Below are positions 1-5,788 of a stretch of 5,788 nt of DNA, in pieces. The position numbers and the translations under genes were made by a program. Under the pieces are notes generated by a model. That model had not been told where the DNA came from and ran no database searches. It worked only from the letters and a program-made list of their open reading frames with translations. Origin of the DNA: Clostridia bacterium (GTDB taxonomy: Bacteria; Bacillota; Clostridia; Saccharofermentanales; UBA5734); contig JAGOFF010000156.1 in the NCBI GenBank assembly GCA_017997315.1, positions 1 through 5,788 of the forward strand. The letters run 5' to 3'. How positions within the stretch are numbered: position 1 is the stretch's first letter; the number at the start of each line of letters is the position of its first letter.

Positions 1-1
1 G

Positions 2-880
2 CCCCAGACCGCCGCCCCCACCCAGCCTGCGACGGGGTCGTTTCCGTACACGCACTACGGCGTAACCTTCAACAACGCCTATTCCGGCGCATCCGCCAGC
101 GCCGCTTCGTCGGACGGCCGCGCGCAGGTCAGCATGGACCAGTCCGCCAGCGGAGTCATCCTGGTCCGCATGGACGGGGTCGCCGCCGGCAGCAAAGCCT
201 ACGTCACAACTCCCGCCGGATCCTCGTTCCAGTACAACATCGCCCCCGGCCAATGGCTCGGGGTACCCTGCAACGGCGGCTCCGGCGACTATACGGTCAT
301 GCTGCTCGAGAACGTCGGCGGATCGACCTACCTCCCGCTTCTGAACCAGGCGTTCAGCGTGGGCCTCGGCAGCTGGCTCAGCCCCTACACCGCGGCGAGC
401 GTGATGATGAACTTCGGTTCGGGTTCGTCCGCGGTCCAGACCGCGAATTCGCTGTGCTCCGGGATCTCCACGACCGACGGCAAGGTTTCGGCGGTCTACG
501 GATGGGTCACGTCCCATATCACGTACAACACCGCTCTCGCTTCCCAGATCACCTCCGGATCGGTCACGACCTACACCCCGGACATCGAGAACATCATGAG
601 CACGCGCACCGGGATCTGTTTCGACTACGCGGCGATCATGGCATCCATGCTCCGGTCCCAGGGGATTCCGACCAAACTGGTGATGGGGAATGTGCCGCAG
701 GGCTACCACGCCTGGAACGAAGTGTTCTTCGAGGGGATCGGATGGGTCGTCGTCGCGGACTTCCGCGTCGCCGAGGTCAATGGATCCGCGTTTGTCATGT
801 TTGACAGCACGTTCGGGGCCGGCGGATTGGACATCGGCACCATCAACGCGATCTCCCGCACGGTCCAGAAGGTTTATTGA
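2..880 (+). CDS. Transglutaminase-like domain protein, probably secreted (5' end outside window)
   Basis: The reading frame is open from the first bases, so the N-terminus lies to the left. The Met at 134 is internal: the 44 codons before it read as protein in the same frame. 292 residues are visible (residue 1 = bases 2-4). They begin with a Pro/Thr/Gln-rich stretch (PQTAAPTQPATG) that looks like a linker after a signal peptide or lipobox, which cannot be seen. Residues about 15-125 are Ser/Gly/Thr-rich and likely beta-sandwich. Residues about 145-290 form the transglutaminase-like (papain-fold) domain: Cys206 in TGICFDYAAIMASMLRSQG, His236 in YHAWNEVF and Asp268 in MFDSTF give the complete catalytic triad. 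The layout matches extracellular transglutaminase-like proteins common in Clostridia, known as a family but mostly without assigned substrates. It could act as a cysteine peptidase or a cross-linking or amide-processing enzyme at the cell surface; substrate unknown. The following tldD appears to have its own promoter. Confidence 0.85.
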   Translation, partial: PQTAAPTQPATGSFPYTHYGVTFNNAYSGASASAASSDGRAQVSMDQSASGVILVRMDGVAAGSKAYVTTPAGSSFQYNIAPGQWLGVPCNGGSGDYTVMLLENVGGSTYLPLLNQAFSVGLGSWLSPYTAASVMMNFGSGSSAVQTANSLCSGISTTDGKVSAVYGWVTSHITYNTALASQITSGSVTTYTPDIENIMSTRTGICFDYAAIMASMLRSQGIPTKLVMGNVPQGYHAWNEVFFEGIGWVVVADFRVAEVNGSAFVMFDSTFGAGGLDIGTINAISRTVQKVY

Positions 881-962
881 ACCGGTCCGTCATCGACGCA
901 AGCCCCCGCTTTTCTTCCGTCTCTCGTTCCCTCGCCGCTTCCGTTGCCGCCGCGGACCGGTT
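880..962. repeat. Inverted repeat, 10-bp arms, around the tldD upstream region
   Basis: AACCGGTCCG at 880-889 is the exact reverse complement of CGGACCGGTT at 953-962, with 63 bases between. The left arm starts on the last base of the upstream stop codon. The right arm sits in the spacer of the predicted tldD promoter. Each arm contains the 6-bp palindrome ACCGGT. The loop is long for a hairpin terminator and no T-tract follows, so a paired operator or simple chance in GC-rich DNA are the alternatives. Confidence 0.35.
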
Positions 963-973
963 ACGGTTACAAT
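944..973 (+). promoter_or_regulatory. Predicted sigma-70/SigA-type promoter for tldD-tldE
   Basis: A -35-like TTGCCG (944-949, four of six consensus bases) is followed after 18 bases by a -10-like TACAAT (968-973, five of six). Transcription would start near 980, giving a leader of about 25-30 bases that still contains the tldD ribosome binding site. This is the only AT-richer patch in the gap. A tandem GGTTAC pair (959-970) overlaps the spacer and the -10. Seen by consensus match only. Confidence 0.5.
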
Positions 974-992
974 GAGTGAAATAAAACATGAA

Positions 993-997
993 AGGGG
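993..997 (+). promoter_or_regulatory. Ribosome binding site that selects the TTG start of tldD
   Basis: AGGGG ends nine bases before the TTG at 1007, an ordinary Shine-Dalgarno spacing. The only other nearby in-frame start, ATG at 1019, would lie 21 bases away and has no closer purine-rich site. An in-frame TGA at 989-991 rules out starts further upstream. Confidence 0.7.
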
Positions 998-1006
998 TCC
1001 TGTGAC

Positions 1007-2398
1007 TTGATAGACCGGATGACCGCCGTCAAGACCCTGGAAGCCGCTCTGTCCACCGGCGGCGATTTCGCGGAACTGTTCTGCGAAGACACCGAGGGCA
1101 CGAGCATCGCCATGATCAACGGCGAGGTGGAGAACGCCGCCTATACGCGGGTCCGCGGAGTCGGGATCCAGGTCCTGGACGGGCCCCGCAGCGCGTACGC
1201 CTATACCGCCGACACCTCTCCCGACGCGTTGGAAGCCACCGCCCGGGCCGCAGCCGCGGCGCTGGCCGGTTCGTCGTCCGGGCACCGCATCCCGGCGTTC
1301 CGCGAAACCACGTACGGGGATCCGTCCGCAGCCGCGTTCGCGGGCGTCGCGAACGAAGCCAGGATCCGGCTGCTGCGCGGCATGCACACCGCGGCCAAAG
1401 GATATTCCGGAGAGATCACACAGGTCCACTGCCGGTACATGGACCGGGACCAGCGCGTGTGGGTGATCAACAGCGACGGTCTGTGGGCTTCCACCCGCAG
1501 ACCCTATACCCGGATCTCCGTTGTCGCGGTCGCCTCGGATGCTTCGGGAAGCCAGACGGGGCATCGCGGTCCCGGATTCGGCCGGGGTTTCGATGTCTAT
1601 GAGGGAATGGACGTCGCCGCGTTCGGGCGCGAAGCGGCCGAGGCCGCGGTCACATCGCTGCACGCTGTGGAGTGCCCCGCGGGGGTTTTCCCGGTCGTCA
1701 TCGACGGCGGTTTCGGCGGCGTGATCTTCCACGAGGCCTGCGGCCACTCGCTTGAGGCCACGTCGGTGTCCAAGGGGAACTCCGAGTTCTGCGGCAAGAT
1801 GGGCCTGCAGATCGCCGCACCCTGCGTGACCGCCGTCGACGACGGCACGCTGGACGGTGCCTGGGGCAGCCTGCACGGGATGGATGACGAAGGACGTCCC
1901 GCCCAACGGAATGTCCTCATCGAGAACGGCATCCTGAAAACCTATCTGGTCGACCGCGCGGGCGGACGCCGCATGGATGCGGTCCCCACCGGCAGCAGCC
2001 GTCGCGAGAGCTACACGTACGCGCCGACGTCGCGCATGACCAGCACCTTCATCGCCCCCGGCACGGACGATCCGGACGAGATGATCGCCACCATGGGCGA
2101 CGGGCTGTACGCCAAGACCCTGGGCGGCGGATCGGTCAACCCCATCACCGGCGAGTTCAACTTTGCGGTGGACGAAGGCTATTGGGTCAAGGGCGGCCGG
2201 ATCCTCCGCCCGGTCCGCGGCGCCACCCTGATCGGCAAGGGCGGCGAAGTCCTCATGGCGATCGACCGCGTCGGCCCGGCCGCCTGGATGTCGCAGGGGA
2301 TCTGCGGATCGCAGTCCGGCGGGGTCCCGGTGGATATCGGGCAGCCGCGCATCCGGGTCAGCCGGATCACGGTCGGAGGAAAGGGGGAGGCCCTGTGA
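1007..2398 (+). CDS. tldD: TldD, zinc metallopeptidase subunit of the TldD/TldE protease
   Basis: 463 residues, slightly shorter than E. coli TldD (about 480). The family (PmbA/TldD, peptidase U62) supplies the catalytic zinc subunit of the cytosolic TldD/TldE complex, which in E. coli removes the microcin B17 leader and degrades the CcdA antitoxin. The N-terminal domain covers residues about 10-85, the middle domain about 100-215 and the C-terminal catalytic domain about 220-460. The zinc site is HEACGH (His242, Glu243, His247), the family's HExxxH form. Cys433 in GICGSQSG, followed by GVPVDIGQPRIRVSRITVGG, matches the conserved C-terminal Cys segment. Start: TTG at 1007, chosen for the AGGGG at 993-997; ATG at 1019 would remove only four residues. 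Its stop overlaps the GTG of tldE (GTGA), so the two are translationally coupled and probably made in equal amounts. No key residue is missing. The natural substrate in this organism cannot be told from the window. Confidence 0.95.
   Translation: MIDRMTAVKTLEAALSTGGDFAELFCEDTEGTSIAMINGEVENAAYTRVRGVGIQVLDGPRSAYAYTADTSPDALEATARAAAAALAGSSSGHRIPAFRETTYGDPSAAAFAGVANEARIRLLRGMHTAAKGYSGEITQVHCRYMDRDQRVWVINSDGLWASTRRPYTRISVVAVASDASGSQTGHRGPGFGRGFDVYEGMDVAAFGREAAEAAVTSLHAVECPAGVFPVVIDGGFGGVIFHEACGHSLEATSVSKGNSEFCGKMGLQIAAPCVTAVDDGTLDGAWGSLHGMDDEGRPAQRNVLIENGILKTYLVDRAGGRRMDAVPTGSSRRESYTYAPTSRMTSTFIAPGTDDPDEMIATMGDGLYAKTLGGGSVNPITGEFNFAVDEGYWVKGGRILRPVRGATLIGKGGEVLMAIDRVGPAAWMSQGICGSQSGGVPVDIGQPRIRVSRITVGGKGEAL
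2382..2390 (+). promoter_or_regulatory. Ribosome binding site for tldE
   Basis: The purine run AGGGGGAGG lies four bases before the GTG at 2395 and inside the last codons of tldD; its AGGGGG part has a seven-base spacing. A second GGAGG is at 2375-2379. This supports GTG 2395 rather than the in-frame ATG at 2182, which would place over 200 bases of tldE inside tldD. Confidence 0.7.
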
Positions 2399-3723
2399 AG
2401 GACTACGAAGCATTCCGGAACGCCCTGTTCGACATCGCGCTCCGCAACGGCTGCACCGCTGCGGAGACCTATCGTCAGGAAGAAGTGAATTTTTCCGTCG
2501 GTGTCCTGGATCAGGCGATCGACACGTACTCCGTGAGCCGCACCGCAGGCATCGGATTGCGCGTCCAGGCGGACGGACGCAACGGATACGCCTATACCGA
2601 AGCCATGGACCAGCCGGAAGAGCTTGTCCGGCACGCGCTCGACAACGCGCGCAGCGTCGAAACCCGGGATGAGCATCCCATGCAGACCCCGCAGACGTAT
2701 CCTGCGCTTGCCGCCCCCGGCGATCCCCTGTGCGGACTGGACGAGCCGGAAAAAATCGCATTGGCGATGCGGATGGAGCGCCTGGTGCTGGACAGCGGGG
2801 ATCCGATCGTCAAATCCGCGGAGAACCAGCTGCAGACCACGCGGCGGACGATCTCGATCCACAACACCCGGGGATTGGCAGCCGAAGAGAGTTCGGAGGA
2901 CTCCATCCTGTTCGCCTACCCGGTCGCGAAGCGCGGGGAGGAGATCCGCGACGCATACGCTTTCCGCTGCGGTTCGGACGATATCGCGGCCGTCGCCGCG
3001 GAAGCCTGCGAAAAGGCTGCGGCGAAGCTCGGGGCCGCTCCCGTCCCGCCCGGCCGCTACAGGATCCTCCTGCAGTATGAGGCCGCCTCGACGCTGCTGG
3101 ACGCGTTCACCCCGATGTTCTCCGCCGACCAGGTCCAGAGAGGGCTCTCGCCGCTCGCGGGACGGGAGGGAACCGCCATCGCGTCCCCTGCGGTCCGGAT
3201 TGTGGACGACCCGTTCCACCCGGTCCATCCGCGCGCGTTCGACGCCGAGGGCACGCCTTCGCAGCGCACGATGCTTGTGGAGGACGGCATCCTCCGCTCT
3301 CTGCTGCACAACCTGAAAACCGCCAAAAAAGCGGGGGTCTCCTCCACCTCCAACGCCGGACGGGCATCCGCGGCTTCTCCGGTAGGCGTCGCTCCGTCCA
3401 ATCTCCACATCGTACCGGGCACTCCCGGGTTCGACGAACTTGTGAAGAGGCTGGGGGACGGCTTGATCATCACCGAAATGTCCGGAACGCATGCCGGGGT
3501 CAACACCATCTCGGGTGATTTCTCCCTGCTGTCCGGCGGATTCCTTGTGGAAGGCGGTCATGTGGTCCGTCCCGTCGACCAGATCACGGTGGCCGGTACG
3601 TTCTTTTCCCTGATGTCCGGAGTGCTCGCGGTCGGATCGGACCTCCGCTTCGGGTTCCCGGGCGCCTCCCGGATCGGATCGCCCAGCCTGCTGGTCGAGT
3701 CGCTGACGGTTGCCGGCCAGTAA
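2395..3723 (+). CDS. tldE: TldE/PmbA, non-zinc partner subunit of the TldD/TldE protease
   Basis: 442 residues from GTG 2395, close to E. coli PmbA/TldE (about 450). This is a paralogue of TldD and of the same fold: N-terminal domain residues about 5-80, middle about 105-215, C-terminal about 220-440. At the position of TldD HEACGH it has YEAAST (Tyr228 to Thr233): the glutamate is kept but both zinc histidines are replaced, as expected for the non-catalytic subunit. The family signature GTHAGVN (364-370) followed by SGDFSL (373-378) is present, as is the closing PSLLVESLTVAG. In the known complex TldE pairs with TldD and helps build the enclosed peptide channel. The GTGA overlap with tldD and the terminator 30 bases downstream mark it as the last gene of a two-gene operon. 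Not truncated; codon use resembles its neighbours. Confidence 0.93.
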   Translation: MKDYEAFRNALFDIALRNGCTAAETYRQEEVNFSVGVLDQAIDTYSVSRTAGIGLRVQADGRNGYAYTEAMDQPEELVRHALDNARSVETRDEHPMQTPQTYPALAAPGDPLCGLDEPEKIALAMRMERLVLDSGDPIVKSAENQLQTTRRTISIHNTRGLAAEESSEDSILFAYPVAKRGEEIRDAYAFRCGSDDIAAVAAEACEKAAAKLGAAPVPPGRYRILLQYEAASTLLDAFTPMFSADQVQRGLSPLAGREGTAIASPAVRIVDDPFHPVHPRAFDAEGTPSQRTMLVEDGILRSLLHNLKTAKKAGVSSTSNAGRASAASPVGVAPSNLHIVPGTPGFDELVKRLGDGLIITEMSGTHAGVNTISGDFSLLSGGFLVEGGHVVRPVDQITVAGTFFSLMSGVLAVGSDLRFGFPGASRIGSPSLLVESLTVAGQ

Positions 3724-3753
3724 ACCCGGGCAGGTTACCCCTGACGCATGACG

Positions 3754-3789
3754 GAGGCCGCTTCACGGAAAGTGAAGCGGCCTCTTTTT
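3754..3789 (+). terminator. Intrinsic terminator of the tldD-tldE operon
   Basis: A perfect 13-bp stem, GAGGCCGCTTCAC (3754-3766) with GTGAAGCGGCCTC (3772-3784), closes a five-base GGAAA loop. It is followed at once by TTTTT (3785-3789), then CATTTCC. On the opposite strand the same stem is followed by CGTCATGCG with no T run, so it is a Rho-independent terminator for rightward transcription only. It lies 30 bases after the tldE stop and 30 bases from the thrC stop. Confidence 0.93.
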
Positions 3790-3819
3790 CATTTCCATGT
3801 ACTGTGAGAACTGCAGGTA

Positions 3820-5325
3820 CTACAGGCCGAGGAAACGCAGCACCGCATCCCGCATGTCTTCGCGTCCGATCACCGTATCGTGCAGGACCGGGCGGGAATC
3901 CAGTCCGGCCAGACCCTCCGGGACGGGCAGGCCGCTCTCCGCCGACACCTCATCGAACAGGGTCCGGCTGCTCCTGCCCTTGCGGTACCCGGAGCCGTAC
4001 AGCGCGTCCGCGACCGCGTCGGTGAACTTGAACGGACTCGCGGTCGATACGAACACGGTTTTCGCCGGATCGCCGGACCGCGCCTGGTAGCGCCCGTACA
4101 CGTTGAAGCCGACGGCGGTGTGGGTGTCGACGAGGTGATCGGTCCGGTCGTAGAGTTCGCGGATGGTACGGAGCGTTCCCGGATCGTCACAGAATCCTCC
4201 GACCAGCTTTTCCTGGATCCGGCGGAGATGGGCGGGTTCTACGGAATAGCTTCCGGTGCCTGCGAGGGATTCCATCCAGCCCGCAACGAGAGCCGCGTTG
4301 CGTCCGGAGACCTCAAACAGCAGCCGCTCCAGATTGCTCGACACCAGGATGTCCATCGAGGGCGACAAGGTCTTGAAGAACTCGCGCCGCCGGTCGTACA
4401 CTCCGTTCCGGATGAAGTCCGACAGGACCTTGTTGCGGTTGGAGGCGCAAATCAGCTTGTGCACGGGCAAACCCATGTCGGCTGCATACCAGGCCGCGAG
4501 GATGTTCCCGAAATTTCCGGTCGGTACGACAAAATTCACTTTCTCCCCGGGCTCGATGTACTCCGCCTTGAGCATGTCCGCATACGCGGAGAAGTAATAC
4601 ACGATCTGGGGGACCAGACGTCCCCAGTTGATCGAGTTCGCGGAGGAGAGCGCCACTCCGGCGGCGTCCAGACGGGCGGACACCTCCGGATCGGTAAAGA
4701 TCTGTTTGACTCCGGCCTGCGTATCGTCGAAGTTGCCGCGCACGCCGAACACTTCGACGTTGCCGCCTTCCTGGGTCACCATCTGGAGACGCTGGGTCTC
4801 GCTGACGCCATCGCAGGGATAGAACACCGCCACCGAGGTGCCTTCGACATCCTTGAATCCCTCGAGGGCTGCTTTTCCAGTGTCCCCCGACGTGGCGGTC
4901 AACACGCAGATCCGCCGGCCGTCCCCGTTCTTGCGCGAAGCTGCGGTCATCAGGCGGGGCAGGAGCTGGAGCGCCATATCCTTGAACGCGGCGGTCGGTC
5001 CGTGCCAGAGCTCGAGCATGTACTCCGCTGCGTTGTACTTGTTGAGCCGGACCAGCGGCGCGGGATTCTCCCCGAACTTGAGCTCGTCGTACGCTTCGGC
5101 GACGCTCTCGCGGATCTCCTCGGATGTGTAATCGTCCAGGAACTCCGACAGGATGCGCACCGCGCGGGCCTGATAATCGAGATCCCGCAGGCTGAGGATG
5201 TCTTCCTCGGACAACTGCGGCAGATGGTCCGGAACCAGCAGACCGCCGTTGGGAGCGATGCCCTGCAGGATGGCCTGGGAAGCGGTGCAGGAGAAGTCAC
5301 CCCCGCGTGTGCTGATGTATCTCAT
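3820..5325 (-). CDS. thrC: Threonine synthase (PLP enzyme)
   Basis: 501 residues. Converts O-phospho-L-homoserine and water to L-threonine and phosphate, the last step of threonine synthesis; cytosolic and pyridoxal-phosphate dependent. Residues about 1-85 are the threonine-synthase N-terminal domain (MRYISTRGG, then QGIAPNGGLLVP). Residues about 95-375 are the PLP-dependent tryptophan-synthase-beta-like fold. Lys115 in HGPTAAFKDMALQ is the Schiff-base lysine. SGDTGKAAL (146-154), NSINWGRLVPQ (230-240) and PTGNFGN (268-274) are the expected substrate and phosphate-binding segments. Length fits the longer bacterial/fungal-type class and is above E. coli ThrC (about 430). The ATG at 5323-5325 has a near-perfect Shine-Dalgarno. 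Upstream by 45 bases on the same strand is a TPR gene, so co-transcription is possible. No other threonine-pathway gene (hom, thrB) is in the window. All key motifs are intact. I saw no clear terminator after its stop. Confidence 0.97.
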   Translation of the reverse strand: MRYISTRGGDFSCTASQAILQGIAPNGGLLVPDHLPQLSEEDILSLRDLDYQARAVRILSEFLDDYTSEEIRESVAEAYDELKFGENPAPLVRLNKYNAAEYMLELWHGPTAAFKDMALQLLPRLMTAASRKNGDGRRICVLTATSGDTGKAALEGFKDVEGTSVAVFYPCDGVSETQRLQMVTQEGGNVEVFGVRGNFDDTQAGVKQIFTDPEVSARLDAAGVALSSANSINWGRLVPQIVYYFSAYADMLKAEYIEPGEKVNFVVPTGNFGNILAAWYAADMGLPVHKLICASNRNKVLSDFIRNGVYDRRREFFKTLSPSMDILVSSNLERLLFEVSGRNAALVAGWMESLAGTGSYSVEPAHLRRIQEKLVGGFCDDPGTLRTIRELYDRTDHLVDTHTAVGFNVYGRYQARSGDPAKTVFVSTASPFKFTDAVADALYGSGYRKGRSSRTLFDEVSAESGLPVPEGLAGLDSRPVLHDTVIGREDMRDAVLRFLGL

Positions 5326-5330
5326 GGATT

Positions 5331-5338
5331 CCCTCCTT
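5331..5338 (-). promoter_or_regulatory. Strong ribosome binding site of thrC
   Basis: Read on the - strand the sequence is AAGGAGGG, five bases before the ATG at 5325. This near-perfect match to the anti-Shine-Dalgarno fixes the thrC start. No convincing -35/-10 pair is seen in the 45 bases between the TPR stop and this ATG. Confidence 0.85.
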
Positions 5339-5370
5339 GGATGTCGGTTTTATGGAAATGATCGGTCGCG

Positions 5371-5788
5371 TCAGCCCAGCGCCTGGATTCGTGCGAGCGC
5401 TCCGGCGTACTGCGGACTGGCGGGACCGATCCCTTCGACGGTCCGGTAGCACTCGAGCGCCTTGGCGGTCGCCCCGATCTGCTCGTAACACAGTCCCAGC
5501 CGGAACGCGCAGTACCCGGTATAGTACGCCGGGTCGAGCGTATAGATGGCTTCATACAGGGGAAGGCAGGATGCATAATCCCGCACTTGCCAGGGTTCCT
5601 CGGCTGCGATGCGGTGGGATTCGCACAGATGCCACCGGTTCGCTGCGATCAGCGAGTCCTTTTCGGCCAGCATCTCCGCGGCGGACAGCGCGATCCCTGC
5701 GGCTCGTGCCTCTCCGGGGATCCCGGTGAGGATGTCGGCCATCGCGTTCAGCAGGCGATACGCCTCGACCGGCTGGCCGGCCATGCGC
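5371..5788 (-). CDS. Tetratricopeptide-repeat protein, C-terminal part (5' end outside window)
   Basis: 138 residues are visible before the TGA at 5371-5373. The frame is still open at the right edge (an Arg codon precedes the Met at 5782-5784), so that Met is probably internal and the gene continues to the right. Counting that Met as 1, one full TPR unit lies at about 90-123, with Leu96, Gly97, Tyr100, Ala109, Tyr113 and Pro121 at the consensus positions. The second helix of an earlier unit lies at about 73-85 (Tyr77, Pro85). Residues 5-65 are Ala/Leu-rich and probably helical, perhaps degenerate repeats. No membrane segment or catalytic motif is visible. TPR arrays bind other proteins; the partner and role here are unknown, and any enzymatic domain would be in the missing N-terminal part. 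It sits upstream of thrC by 45 bases on the same strand and may share its transcript, without an obvious link to threonine synthesis. Confidence 0.75.
   Translation of the reverse strand, partial: RMAGQPVEAYRLLNAMADILTGIPGEARAAGIALSAAEMLAEKDSLIAANRWHLCESHRIAAEEPWQVRDYASCLPLYEAIYTLDPAYYTGYCAFRLGLCYEQIGATAKALECYRTVEGIGPASPQYAGALARIQALG

Noticed and set aside
972..1010. A 12-codon leader ORF (MSEIKHERGPVT) whose TGA overlaps the TTG of tldD.
   Set aside because: Its ATG overlaps the predicted -10 box, so it would not be transcribed from that promoter, and it has no Shine-Dalgarno. The overlap with the start codon is probably incidental.
2182..2394. A longer tldE starting at the in-frame ATG 2182.
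   Set aside because: The extra 71 residues are Arg/Pro/Gly-rich, read through the tldD C-terminal coding region and have no family match; GTG 2395 gives the normal family length and a coupled overlap.
890..2761. A 623-codon open frame on the - strand, opposite tldD and the start of tldE.
   Set aside because: It runs antisense to two clearly recognised genes. Its product is Arg/Gly/Asp-rich with no recognisable motif. Such shadow frames are expected opposite GC-rich genes.
2179..3561. A 460-codon open frame on the - strand, opposite tldE.
   Set aside because: Antisense shadow of tldE; low-complexity Arg/Gly/Val composition and no family resemblance.
3797..3825. A hairpin just after the thrC stop (GTAC arms around 3798 and 3817).
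   Set aside because: Only four to five pairs with a wobble and then a mismatch, and no T-tract; not a terminator.
3880..5361. A 493-codon open frame on the + strand, opposite thrC.
   Set aside because: Antisense shadow of thrC, whose motifs are all intact; the product resembles no protein family and has no good ribosome binding site.
5326..5400. A promoter for thrC (CATAAA as -10, CTGACG as -35, on the - strand).
   Set aside because: The spacer would be only 14 bases and both boxes are weak, so it is not supported.

Overview
The window is a GC-rich (roughly 60–65 % by eye), densely coding bacterial segment with no RNA gene, mobile element, CRISPR array or origin that I could find. The threonine synthase (LELWHGPTAAFKDMALQ region) and the secreted transglutaminase-like protein both look like the versions found in Clostridia (Bacillota). 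Strong AGGAGG-type ribosome binding sites and the use of TTG and GTG starts fit that. I infer a GC-rich member of the Clostridia; this rests on protein recognition, not on a search.

Left part, + strand: the window opens inside a gene whose C-terminal end is a transglutaminase-like cysteine-protease-fold domain with a complete Cys-His-Asp triad (stop at 878-880). A 126-base gap follows, holding a plausible promoter. After it comes a two-gene operon, tldD (1007-2398) and tldE/pmbA (2395-3723), coupled by a 4-base GTGA overlap. TldD carries the HExxxH zinc site and the conserved C-terminal Cys. TldE is the paralogue without the zinc histidines. Together they are expected to form the cytosolic TldD/TldE heteromeric metallopeptidase that trims or degrades small unfolded peptides. 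A perfect 13-bp hairpin followed by five T's ends the operon.

Right part, - strand: thrC (3820-5325, threonine synthase, last step of threonine synthesis) converges on tldDE. Upstream of it, 45 bases away on the same strand, is the C-terminal part of a tetratricopeptide-repeat protein that runs off the right edge. The two may share a transcript.

Nothing here makes a convincing new system. The most useful points are the two genes cut by the window edges, the start-codon choices for tldD and tldE, the one-sided terminator between convergent operons, an inverted repeat that places one arm inside the tldD promoter, and an apparent excess of GATC sites.
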